Assembly: GCA_033060915.1 (NCBI GenBank)
Contig: CM065385.1
Location: forward strand, 11,148,001-11,212,000
Length of the DNA: 64,000 nt
Source of the DNA: Euryodendron excelsum
Taxonomy: Eukaryota; Streptophyta; Magnoliopsida; Ericales; Pentaphylacaceae
Reading direction: 5' to 3'
Shown: one piece after another, positions 21,961 to 32,512 of the stretch
Numbering within the stretch: the stretch's first letter is position 1
How the letters are laid out: each line of letters begins with the position of its first letter
The notes under the pieces: model-generated
What the model was told of the DNA's origin: nothing
Database searches by the model: none
Seen by the model: the letters and a program-made list of their open reading frames with translations, nothing else
Position numbers and translations under genes: made by a program

Positions 21961-24430
21961 TCTAAAAAAGGGGGATTTTTTTTCAAACCCGTCTTTGAAT
22001 TTTTAATTTAAATTTAAGCATGAAAATAACATCATATAAATGAAAGGATCCAAAATTTTCATGTTTATATCATTGTCTCATGGCACTTCATGAATGATGT
22101 CTTCTTTTCTAGGAATTTTCCCCTCGAAATGTTTTATCCTGACTTGGAGGATGGGATAGCACAAGCATCACTTTTAGCAAAAATAATTTTTGACTCTGAA
22201 AAGAGGGGAGAGAGAAATAGAAAGTACAGAAAAAGAAAAAAATACAAAAGGGGAGATATATGAGAAACAATTATGTAGCTCGTTAAAGTTTAAAAAGTGA
22301 CTTCCGAAAGATGTCCTGGCAAAGCAGCAAGTAGCTACACCCTCAAAAGGAAGATTAACACACATTAGCAAGTCTGGAATGATTAAATCTTTGAAAAAAA
22401 AAACTAAAAAGATTTTTTATAGTGTTTTTCCTACATGTGCATAATCTCTGGGGCAAATATTCAATTATGAATAGACTAATGTGCAAGCTTGTTTGAGATT
22501 GAATCTTGTGTGCATAATCACTTGCATAAATATGAGTTAATAGTTTTGATGATCTTTAGCATATTGGGGTTTCATGTTCATCTTAATGCACACTTCCTAA
22601 GACTTCTTAGAATATGGAATCCGCCTTTATGATCTATTTTAAATCTTTAAATATTTGTGGATTGTCTGACACCTAGATTGACTTTTTGTCAATTTCCTCT
22701 CTCATCACTTATGGAAAGGGCTATCAGTGAGTCTAAGTGCTGCTACTATTGTTATGTGACAAGAAGGGAAGGCTACCTACTCATGTGTGTGATAGCTGCT
22801 ATACTTTATATTTTTGTATTTCCATCATTGGAGAGATAAGGTTGGATTTCCATAAAAAAAGGAAAAAAAGAAAAAGAAGAAAAAAGAAAAAGGGCATGGT
22901 ATGAAATAGGTTTAACTTCTAGGTGTGATAATCTGTGAGCTATTATGCCATCCTAGGTCACACTCAGGGTCTATATTCTCATTAATCTTTGTGAAATTCA
23001 TGCTTACTCTACTACATTGTCACTGATATGTCCTTGACCATCTCACAACCAATTGTGCTTGTTTTGTGTGGTTTCGTACATATTTGATGTTGATCTTTTC
23101 AAGCTAAGCCGCATCTTGATATTCATGAATCTATATTTGCCCTGTATTAATTGATCATGTCTTTATAGGGCTCTCATAATTTAAAAAATTTAATGGTTCT
23201 ACAAAAAAAATTTCTAGGCTTTCCTGCACTTTTAAATAGCTTTCAAAGTAATCTCTGACCAAGGACTGAAGCTACCTGCTGCTTTGGCCATCACTCAAGA
23301 GCCCCACTTGGAGGAGTTTTCCTTTTCAACAAAACAGAGGGAGAAAATGAGTCAATGGGTTATATCTTTGAAGATGGCGCAAGTGCTATCACATCCTGAC
23401 AAGAAAAGGGTGGAACTAGAAAGGGGGATCCCAAGAGAAGAACAAAAGTGCTAAAGATTGACCCTGGGGCAACCTTGGGGCATGCATTTTTATCATCCAT
23501 GTATAAGCCTGTGCATTCATCAAAAAGTATGACATACATTCAATTTTCTGTATAAACCTATGCATTCATAAAAAAGTATGACATGCATTCAATTCCATTC
23601 ATGTATAAGCATTCATAAAAAAGTATGACATGCATTCATTTCGATCTTTGTGTAAACCTGTACATTCATTTATTCATATTCTTGTCTAATCTATGTATCC
23701 ATTCATGGGTATAACATACATCGGTTGAACTTCTTGTGAAAACTTTAAACAGCTTAGTTCAACCTTTTTCAAATAATGAAGACTGGGGCAACGCCCCACC
23801 CTCAACCTCCCTAATCAACTTTGAAAAGCCTAATTCAACCTTTTCAAATCATTGAAACTGGGGCAATGACCTACCCTACACCTTCCAATCAATTTCAAAC
23901 CAATTGATTCATTAAAAAAAACCCACCAAAGATGTTCGACCCTCCAGATCCCTTAACTTTTCAATAGAGACCTCACCCCCTCCAGAAACAAACTCAAGAT
24001 GTTCTACTTCAGAGAAACACAACTCTTCAGAAGATATGTTAACAAGAATCCTATCAAGCAAACACCGAGTATTCCGATCTCCAGAAATCTCAATCCAAAA
24101 ACCCACAAACGTCTTCTCCTCCAATGTTCAAGACAAAAGAACTGTAATCAGTTCCCTCTAAAGCAAAGGTATAATTCTTACCAAATCAAATCAGAAAGGG
24201 AAAACTCTTGCCAAAATCATTTTCAAGTTAAAAAATTTTCAAAGACTTTTCCTATAACAAAGTTTCAACAGATAAAAGCTCTTGCTTGCTTTCAAATTCC
24301 AAATCATTTTCAACCTCGAAACTTTCAAAACTTTTTCTACAAAAAAGTTTCAATTTCAAAAGATCAAAGCTCTTACTTTTTTTCAAATTCAAAATCAATT
24401 TTCAAAAGTCAAATAAGTTTTTCTAAAATT
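21961..24430 (+). other. Non-coding 3' module of element H, shared with K
   Basis: Follows K 62290-64000 in order: GACTTGGAGGATGGGATAG (22140-22160; K 62525-62540), an AGAGAGA tract, GATGTCCTGGCAAAGC...GTAGCT (22310-22335; K 62660-62690), GCTATCACATCCTGACAAG (23385; K 63800), and the GGGGCAACC block (23467; K 63890). No ORF with recognisable motifs. Homology to pol is absent. Confidence 0.65.
23505..23720 (+). repeat. Short tandem repeat, about 48-bp unit
   Basis: Three to four units of the form GTATAAACCTATGCATTCAT plus AAAAAGTATGACATGCATTC; AAAAAGTATG recurs at about 23522, 23571 and 23618. The related part of K begins at 63910. Confidence 0.75.
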
Positions 24431-25700
24431 TTCTTTTACAAAATTTCAATTTTCAAGTCAAAACGAATTTTCTAAACGTTTTGCTTTTAAAAAAAAAAAG
24501 AAAATCAAAAGTCTCAAGTCAAAATGAATTTTCTACACATTTTGTCTTCAAAAGTTCAAATTTCAAGTCAAATTGAATTTTCTGAACATTTTTCCTTCAA
24601 CAAAACAAGTTTCAAGTCAAATCCATTTTGAGGTTTTCTAAGATTTTTCATTAAAAAAAAAAGTTTCAATTCTAGTCAAATTTTAGGTTTTCCAAACTTT
24701 TTCTCCTTGAAAAACAGATTCCATTCTAATCAGTCTCGAGGTTTTCTAAACATTTTCCTTCAAAAAGTTCCATTCTAATCATTTTACCAGTTTTCCAAAG
24801 CTTTTTCCTTCAAAAATTTTAATCTCAAAAACATTTCTTAGGTTTCTCGAGCTTTTTCTTTCAAAAGCTCTGTTTTTCAAAAATTCAGGGTTTTTAAGCC
24901 TTCATCTCAAAAAGCCTAACTTTCAAAATTTTGGGTTTTCAAGCTTTCACTTAAAAAAGCCTAGCATTCCAAAATTTTTGGATTTCCTGAGCTTTCTCCT
25001 TCAAAAGCTCCGTTTTCAAAACATTTCTCGGGTTTCTTGTACTTACTCCTTCAAAAGCTTCATTTTTCAAAATATTTCTCAAGTTTCTCGTGTTTTCTCC
25101 TTCAAAAGCTCTATTTTTCAAAACCTTCGGGTTTTCAAGCTTTTGTCTCAAAAAGCCTAACTTTCAAAATTTTGGATTTTCAAGTTTTCTCCTAAAAAAA
25201 GCCTAGCTTTTCAAAATTTTTGGGTTTCCTGAGCATTCACCTTCAAAAACTTCGTTTTTTAAAAATTTTGGGTTTTCAAGCATTCGCCTAAAAAAGGCTA
25301 ATTTTTAAAGATTCAGGTTTTCTAGCTTTTGCTTCAAAAAGCTTAGCTTTCCAAAATTTTCGGGTTTCTTGAGCTTTCTCTTTTAAAGCTTCGTTTTCAA
25401 AACATCTTCTTGGGTTTCTCGAGCTTTTTCCTTCAAAAGCTTTGTTTTTCAAAAATCTTGATTTTTCAAGCTTTAGCCTAAAAAAGCCCACCTTTCCAAA
25501 TTTCGGGTTTTCTAGCTTTTGCCTAAAAAGCCTCGCTTTCCAAAAATTTTCGGGTTTTCCGATTTTTCTCTTTCAAAAGCTTCGTTTTCAAAACATCTTC
25601 TCGAGTTTCTCGAGCTTTTCCTTCAAAAGTTTTGTTTTCTAAAATCTTCAAGTTTTCAAGCTTTTGCCTCAAAAAACCTAAATTTTAAAATTCTAGGCTT
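24430..25700 (+). repeat. Pyrimidine-rich degenerate tandem repeats in H
   Basis: First about 60-bp units with AAGTCAAAATGAATTTTCTA (24430-24620), then units of about 55-60 bp alternating GGGTTTCTTGAGCTTTCTCC with TTCAAAAGCTTCGTTTT and GGGTTTTCAAGCTTTTGCC. The array gives many open frames on both strands that are repeat artefacts, not genes. Confidence 0.8.
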
Positions 25701-25780
25701 TCAGTCCAGTCCTTTCGATTGTCTCGTGGTCAACATGGGATCCTTGTTTTATTATTTTTCTATCTTCAACAGGCAAAGAT

Positions 25781-25798
25781 AGAAAAAAGAGGGGTAGC
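25781..25798 (+). other. Polypurine tract of element H
   Basis: AGAAAAAAGAGGGG followed by TAGC, directly before TGTAAGTACC of the 3' LTR. This is the expected plus-strand priming site and shows that 19673-25798 is one complete interior. Confidence 0.85.
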
Positions 25799-25980
25799 TG
25801 TAAGTACCCCATTTTTGCCCGCTCAGCAATCTCCGCCCCGACCGGATTTATTTTCAAACATCACAAAACATGCGAGCCTAGGCCGGCTCTTTCAAACTCC
25901 AATCTCATCAACTAGTTGCTTCCAGGGCCCATAAGGCCCAATTAAAGGTGAAAAGACCATTTTTGCCCCTAGACATTCCA

Positions 25981-26346
25981 AGTAGCTTTTCGAGACCGGG
26001 CGGTCTCAAGAACTAACACCATCCAAGCAGCTTTCCGAAACCAGATAGTCTCGGGAACCAACGCCATCCAAGTAATTTCCCGAGATTAGGCGATCTCGAG
26101 AACCAACACCTTATCAAATTTCAAATAGTTCACTTCTGGCACCTACTAGCCTGCCAATGTAGAATGTTTGTCATCTGGCAATTCTCCGGGACCAGGCAAT
26201 CTCAAGGACCAACACCACCCTACAGGTAGCTTTCTAAGATCAGACAATCTCAGGAACCACCACCTTACAAGTAGCTCTTTGAGACCGGGTGGTCTCAAGG
26301 ACCAACACTACATAGGTAGCTTTCCGAGACCGTGCGGTCTCGGGAA
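25981..26346. repeat. 45-bp tandem array of GAGACC/GGTCTC dyads
   Basis: Seven or so units, spaced 45 bp where clear (25981, 26026, 26071), each with AGTAGCTTTCCGAGACC and GGTCTCGGGAACCAACACC. The best copy (26324-26343) is a 20-bp palindrome with arms CCGAGACCG and CGGTCTCGG. Confidence 0.82.
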
Positions 26347-27582
26347 CCAACACCTAGGTTAACACCGGTGCCTGGTAGCCCGACTTGGTGAAAAATGACT
26401 AAACTTGCCCCTTAGGCCTCCAGGCACGTCTTGAGAAAGTTTAAAATCCATAAGGATGGTAAGTTTTCCCTTCTAAAGTGTTCCTAGACAGCTAGGTGTA
26501 CTCAATACGCCACCCTATCCAATTTTGGTACCATCCCGATCAGCTTTAGTCAAAATAACCATTTTGCCCATGGGCACTCCAACACAATACAAATCCCACC
26601 AAACAGAGAAACATCTTCCAGGACCGTCCCCAAAAAGTCTGACACGCTTAACACGCTACTCCAATTCATCATAACCCTTTTTAACTAAGCTCGGTCAAAA
26701 TGACCGTTTTACCCCTGGCAGCCCGAACACGCCTTGAAACCACACTGGCTTTGGGTAGCAAACTAAAAGATCCTATCATAGGCCTCTGTTCAATCTAAGG
26801 TGAGTCTCGTGACTCTAAACACTTCCAACTCAATGAAAATCCCTTCGAGGGTCTTGCAAATGCTCTGTTAGGGTTGTCCTTTCTCTCGATTCCCCAGTTA
26901 TAACACACCGTCAATGACTTGAGAAATGCAAAAATCAAGGAATTCTCAAAAACTTGACCATAGGTCTTTTCATCAATACAGCTCGATTGAATAGATCACT
27001 TCCCAGAGGCCCTGATTGCATGGCTTGAAAATTTCCACTTTTAGTAACCAATAGAGCATCTCATTGATGCTCCACCAAGGTTGTCTTTTTCTCTAATGCC
27101 CTGATTATAACCCACTATCAAATGACTTGAGAAATATGTAAATTAGAAAATTCCCGAAAGTATTTTCAGAACACTTTCCATCGGTATAGTCCGATCAGAG
27201 AAATCGCTTCCCAAAGACCCCAATCACGTGGCCCAAAAACGACTACTTTTGAACATCCACAGAGCATATGACAGACGCTCCCCAAAAGTGTGTTTTCGTG
27301 CACATTTCCTGATATGATATCTCATTCTTCCGAACACTTGTCAAGCTTCTTAAAAATTTTAGATTCTTGAGAAACACTAGGAGAACATCGTGGACGCAGC
27401 CGATTTTCCCGAATCTTTTTCAAATTGCACAATTATCAAGGCAAAGTTTAAACGAACATTCCCGGGGCAGAATGTATGCTACATGCGCCTAAATTTTGAT
27501 CATATTAATCAAACTTTGCTTGCCCCCTAAGATTTAGCTAGTACAGAGTATGTCAGATGTCCTTCACTCTGTGGAACAATAC

Positions 27583-27605
27583 TAGCGCATGTAGCACATA
27601 CGCTA
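27583..27605. promoter_or_regulatory. Inverted repeat upstream of the H LTR TATA box
   Basis: Arms TAGCGCAT and ATACGCTA (one mismatch) around a 7-nt spacer, 18 bp before the TATA box. Confidence 0.65.
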
Positions 27606-27622
27606 GCCCTCTTCAGATAGCC

Positions 27623-27630
27623 TATAAAGA
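27623..27630 (+). promoter_or_regulatory. TATA box of the H 3' LTR
   Basis: CCTATAAAGATAGGCC; conserved in fragment B (43897-43904). Confidence 0.65.
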
Positions 27631-29069
27631 TAGGCCTCCCCCTTTACATATTCTAGAATCGAAAACAGCAACGAAGCTCTACAGAAATATCCTCTGAATC
27701 TCAATTTTTCATATACATCACACTCTCCAAATGCTTATATTAGATTCCACCTCCCTTTAGCCTGTACACCACACTTAAAAATCCCTCAATGCCATAAACA
27801 ATCCCATTCCAGCCCCTTCAAGCCTTTCTAAGGCTATTCAAGTTTAAGGTAAATCATCCATGGAGGTTTGAAGGTGTTTGAAGGCAAAAGGTGGTATTCT
27901 CTTTCACATTTTTGTCACCCCCACTCTTCTCTTCTCCCTCCTAGCCTACTTAGGCTATTCTCTATTTTGAACCCCCATCTTTTACCTCCCATTCTTGCAT
28001 GCTTAAAATAAGAGAGCTCCAAGTTTATGCCTAAAGGAGAGCTTGTGAGAGCCATCGTGTAGGAGGACTTCTCACTAGCCTATTTTAAGATGGTATACCC
28101 TTGGAGCACCTTGCAATTTGGTGTGGCCTATAGCCTTGTATGAATTCATGACCCCCTTGCATATAGTTACCATGTTCATGTATTGCATGCTTGGCCTCAT
28201 TTTCATGTCCATCATCATTTTGTAAAAATTCTCACTATCTTCATTTCTATGTCTTCTTCAAATTTCATATCCAAGTGTTTTCTTAAAAATGGTTTTAAGA
28301 GTTGGTTCCTTGAAGCCTAGGTTCATTTTCACATCTTAGAAAACCCCCTTTTATGCTCCTTGACTTCATTTTGCATCGTTGCATTCATTTGCATTTCATG
28401 TGGCATAAATTTGGTTTTCCAACCCTTCTCTTCTATATTGATTTTTGTAGAATCCACTCTCTTGAACCTTGTGGCTGAAATGGTCCTTTTCCCTTGAGTG
28501 GTTTTCCTGTTATTATGACTATAGGAACCCTAGTTTATTAGAATTGGCTTCTACACTTCAAAAAATGGTTTTCAAAACAATCCCCTTCAAAAAGGATTCT
28601 CAAAATTTCACTCTTTTTAATTTGCATAAAAATGATTTCCCTAAAACTTAAGTTCACCTTGATTTTTAGAAGTCTTGCTTTCTTGAATGTTGTGGTTAGA
28701 ATGGTCCCATGGAGTCCTCTTTAGAGTGATTTCCTTCAAATCAGCCATATAAACCCTTATTCTCTTTAATTTTCAAGTCTTCAAAACTATCTATTCAATG
28801 TTGATTTTCACTGATTTTGCTCTATTGAGTTAGTGGGTGAAATGATTCCAAGGCAACCCTCTTTTGAGTGGTTTTCAAATGTCAACCATAGGACCCCAAT
28901 ACTCACTTGAGTGGTTTTCGATAAATGGTTTTCAAAACCCACTTTCAAATTTCATGCATAAAACTATCTTTCTAAAACCATTATGTCAAAACCCTAGTTC
29001 AAAATCACCTTTCAAAAACCACTGGGTAAAACCCTAGTTCAAAACCACCTTTTAAAATCACTCTTCAAT

Positions 29070-29255
29070 CCTAGGTTAACTTGACCTTAGTTGTCCAATC
29101 TTAGTACAACTAAACTCTAGGTTAACCTAACCTTAGTTAATTATCTTGACCCTAGGTTAACCTAACCCAAGTTAGTTAATCCTAGGTCACCTTAACTCTA
29201 GGTTAACCTAACCTTAGTTAGTTAAGCCTAGGTCAACCTAACCTAAGTTAGTAAG
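29070..29255. repeat. TAGGTTAACCTA tandem array in the H LTR
   Basis: About five units of 30-46 bp built on the palindrome TAGGTTAACCTA and TTAGTTAGTTAA. Fragment B has about seven to eight units at the same place. Confidence 0.8.
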
Positions 29256-30945
29256 TTTCAAGGTTCCAATTCAAAGACCTCTTTTCAAATAATCTTTCAA
29301 CTCAAAAGCCATTTTCATAACATATCTTTAGAAACATCCTACTCTCTTGAGATTCCCAAAATCAAATCCGAAATCTTTTCAAATACTTCTATACTCTATT
29401 TAAAAAATGCTTCCAAATGGTTCTCTTAAACTTGTTTCAACCAAAATGGCTAGACACTTAACACTTTTCAAAAACTATTTTCAAAATGTTTCCAAAACTT
29501 GCAACCCTAAAGTGTCCCTAACCTTTGATGGTAAAGGATTTCAAGGGAAGATGATACATTAAGTACAATATTTAAGGTTGTCCATATTAGGGTTCCAAAA
29601 CCCTAATTGTTTTCAAAAGTTCCTTTTAAAAATGATTTTTAAATTTCCCATTCTTCAAGCAACCTTAATCCTTCCATGGTGGAGATTGTTCAAGTGTAAG
29701 TGAGACATTAAAAAAGGGTTCTATAAACTTAAAGTTTTAGAAACCAAAGGGAAGTCTCTAGTTTCCTTTTCCAAACATGTTTTTAAAACTCATAGCCCCA
29801 AAAGAGTTTAGTTCTTTAACGACTAAGCTCATAAGGGTGATGAAACATTGAACATGCCTTTCATGAGATATTGAAAAAACTACTTTCAAAAGCTTTTCGA
29901 AGACAAGTGCACAAGGCCATTTCCAATCCAAACTCTACCTCCAAAATTTTCAAAACAAGACTCCAAAACATTTTCAAAACTCCCTGCAGTTATTCCAAAA
30001 CTTTTCCAAAACTCCCTTGAGTTTAATTCTAAGAACGTTTAAAGTCATCTTCAATCCCGATTTCAAAAACACTCCAAACATCATAAGTCCTATTTCAAAA
30101 GCATTTTCCAAAACTCTCAAAGTTCTCTTTTTCTAAAGACCACAAAATGTATTCAAACCTTTCCAAATACGTCAAAGTGTCATCAAAACTTTCTAATAGC
30201 CTCAATGCGCCTCTATCCTATCGGGCCCTTGCTCGAACTACAAATGACCTGATTCTCGCCAAATGAGATACGTAAACAACCTAAAATGGTGCAGTCATAA
30301 CCTTTATTTCAACTCAAGTTTCCTTTTCAAAAATTCCCATCAAGTGAAATTTTCCATCCCCAAATCCCTTCAAAATTCTCATATTTTCAAACATTTTTTC
30401 CAAAAATTGCATCATGCATCATGCATAAAACAAATGATGACCAAACCCCATTTTCAGAATTCTAAAGGATATTAAGTAGATAATAGTAACCGGTTATTCC
30501 AATAAGTGAATTAAGGGTGATTAGACAAGTAGGTATCGAAAGGGCGGGGTAGGGTGATGATCTCAAGATATCTTCCTTGCACGTAACTAAGTCCCGGACC
30601 ATCGATTTCTATTTTGAAGACTAAAATTGGAGTCATGTTTTCAAAAGGGTTTTCCAAATGTTATTAAGACCTATTTTTTAAAAACCTTCTTAGAAAGACA
30701 TTTTTAAAACCTTTTTGAAAAATCTAAGTTTAGTCTTCGGATTACACTTAGTCTTAGGTGAACTGACACATCTTTAATTATGTTCGGTGGTGACTCCAAA
30801 ACTTTTTTTAAAAGCCCTTGATTAAATCAATTTTAAGATCAAATCTAGTCTCATTTGTCCTTCTAGGATGATGAGTTCTAACGAGAGAGCACCGTACTTT
30901 TTTCCAAACCAAGAGGGCTTGGTTTCCAAAAACTGGGGCACAACA

Positions 30946-32323
30946 GATTTCCTCCTCCTAGTCACTTTCTTCATCAGTCTCCCAATCCCCTTCATACTTT
31001 TCGACCATGATCTCGTTCGATTCACCCTCCCCTTCTATTTCCTCTAATATCATGTTGACTGTATGATTTGGTAGAGGATTTGTGGTCATATTGGGAGTAA
31101 GTGTAAGGTTCACCAGTTGTAGATCAATGGTCTTATTGTCTATCAAGTCTTGAATTTTATGTTTAAGGTTGAAGCAGTTTTTGGTGTTGTGCCCTTGGCT
31201 GCCTAAATAATAATCACATGTGAGGGCGCTATTAAACGTTGGAGGTAGAGGGCTTGGCAATGGTCGGGCCTGTATGGGTTTTAGGATATTGTTCTTCAGG
31301 AGGTTATGAAAAGCCTTGGTTTGGGTGCAGGCTAAGGCATCAAAGTTACGAAAGCATCGGACCGACCTATTAAAGTTAGGTCGTGCCCCAGCAAGGCCAA
31401 AGTTAGGTGCTTGGATGGGCATGTTTAGAGTGGGTATGGGTAAGATAGGGTGAAACTGAAGTGTGAGGTGGTTGAATGGGCAAGATAGTAGATACTTCAC
31501 TTTCCTTCTTGATCACGATTGGGTGTAACCACCTTCTTAGCTATGTTGGCAAAGCTTTCTTCGATTTTTGCATAGGGGTCAATAATCCTCCTCGTCTTGA
31601 GACTATTTTCTATCATTTTTCCTTGTTTGATGAGCTCAGAGAAGCTTTTTCCTACGCTAGCGCAGAGCTTCTTATAGTATATGCCTTGGAATGTGTGTAT
31701 GAATAGTTGCACATACTCTTTTTCTTCTAATGGGGGATTGACTTGTGCAGCTGTTTCCCTCCACCTAAAGGCGTAACTTTTGAAGCTCTTTTTATCTTCT
31801 TTACTAATGGTCATCAAGGACCACTAGTTAGAGGTGAGGTCGATGTTGTGGTAGTATTGGGCTTTAAATGCATTGACTAGCTTGATCCAGGTTGTGATCT
31901 TCCTTAAGTCAAGTCAGGCAAACCATTGCAAGGCAAATCCAGTGAGACTATGTTGGAACAATTGCATAAGGAGCTTTGAATCGTTGCTATGACGACTCAA
32001 TGCCCCAGCATAAAGGTAAAGATGGGCAATAGGATTACCGGTGCCATCATATTTCTGAAAGTCAAGCATTTTAAACTTGGTAGGTCTTGGATGGTCTCCG
32101 AAGAAGCACAACTCATCATAGGATGCGAGCCCAAAGGAGTCATGGCCGTGGAGGCTTCCCAGTATGTCCTCCAACACTTGAATTTTCAGACTGAGGGGGT
32201 CGAGGGAGGTTTTTTTCATAGTAAGCAAGAGCAATATGGTTTCCTCTTCTTCAGTATTGGCCCCTTTAGGATCCTTCTTGTTTTTCCCCGTAGCGTTGGA
32301 TTGTAGCATAACCCTTGGGTTAG
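30946..32323 (-). pseudogene. Gypsy element F gag, capsid and zinc-knuckle part
   Basis: Read leftwards: capsid start with FQKYDGTGNPIAHL and LTGFALQWFA (about 32080-31915), then after a stop and shift EDKKSFKSYAFRWRETAAQVNP and FIHTFQGIYYKKL (31817-31600). The knuckle-like segment follows, CDYYLGSQGHNTKNC...LKHKIQDLID (about 31220-31130). It ends with an acidic tail and a stop at 30958. This CxxH...GH...C plus HKIQDLID arrangement is characteristic of Tat/Ogre gag. Here the first His is Tyr, so metal binding is probably lost. K keeps CAYHSG. H cuts the element at 30946; solo LTR D separates this part from the gag N terminus at 37284-37516. Confidence 0.88.
32319..32323. repeat. Left target-site duplication of solo LTR D
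   Basis: GTTAG, identical to 37284-37288. Confidence 0.9.
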
Positions 32324-32476
32324 TGTCGCGCCCAATTTTTTCACACTTGAGGAATACTCATACAAGTGGGAAAAATACTGTACTCTCTCATTAGAACTCA
32401 CCCTCCTAGAAGAATGAGTACGACTAGGTTTGAATTGAAAGATTGGTTTGAATAAAGGGCTTTTGGAAACAGATTT

Positions 32477-32512
32477 GGAGTCGCCACCTAACTTGATTAA
32501 GGTGAGTTAGAT
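32477..32512 (-). promoter_or_regulatory. Stem-loop plus PBS-like site in LTR D
   Basis: GGAGTCGCCA, then ACCTAACT and AGTTAGAT (one mismatch); sense copy TGGCGACTCC. Confidence 0.68.

Larger units (their letters stand above)
25799..30945 (+). repeat. 3' LTR of element H (5147 bp, complete)
   Basis: Starts TGTAAGTACCCC and ends GGGGCACAACA. In order it holds a 45-bp dyad array (25981-26346), an AAAATGACC...TTTTGCCC zone, an inverted repeat and TATA box (27583-27630), and GTTTTCAAAA-rich DNA. A TTAACCTA tandem array (29070-29255), the G-poor zone, and the variant PBS-like TGGTGACTCC (30788-30797) follow. It belongs to a subfamily (with fragment B at 42691-46599) distinct in its first 4 kb from D, E, I and K. 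Its right flank is gag of element F, so H inserted into F; flanking bases are gattt. Confidence 0.9.

Noticed and set aside
24430..25782. Several 60-87 codon frames
   Set aside because: They lie in pyrimidine-rich tandem repeats with Phe/Ser/Lys-only composition and appear on both strands.
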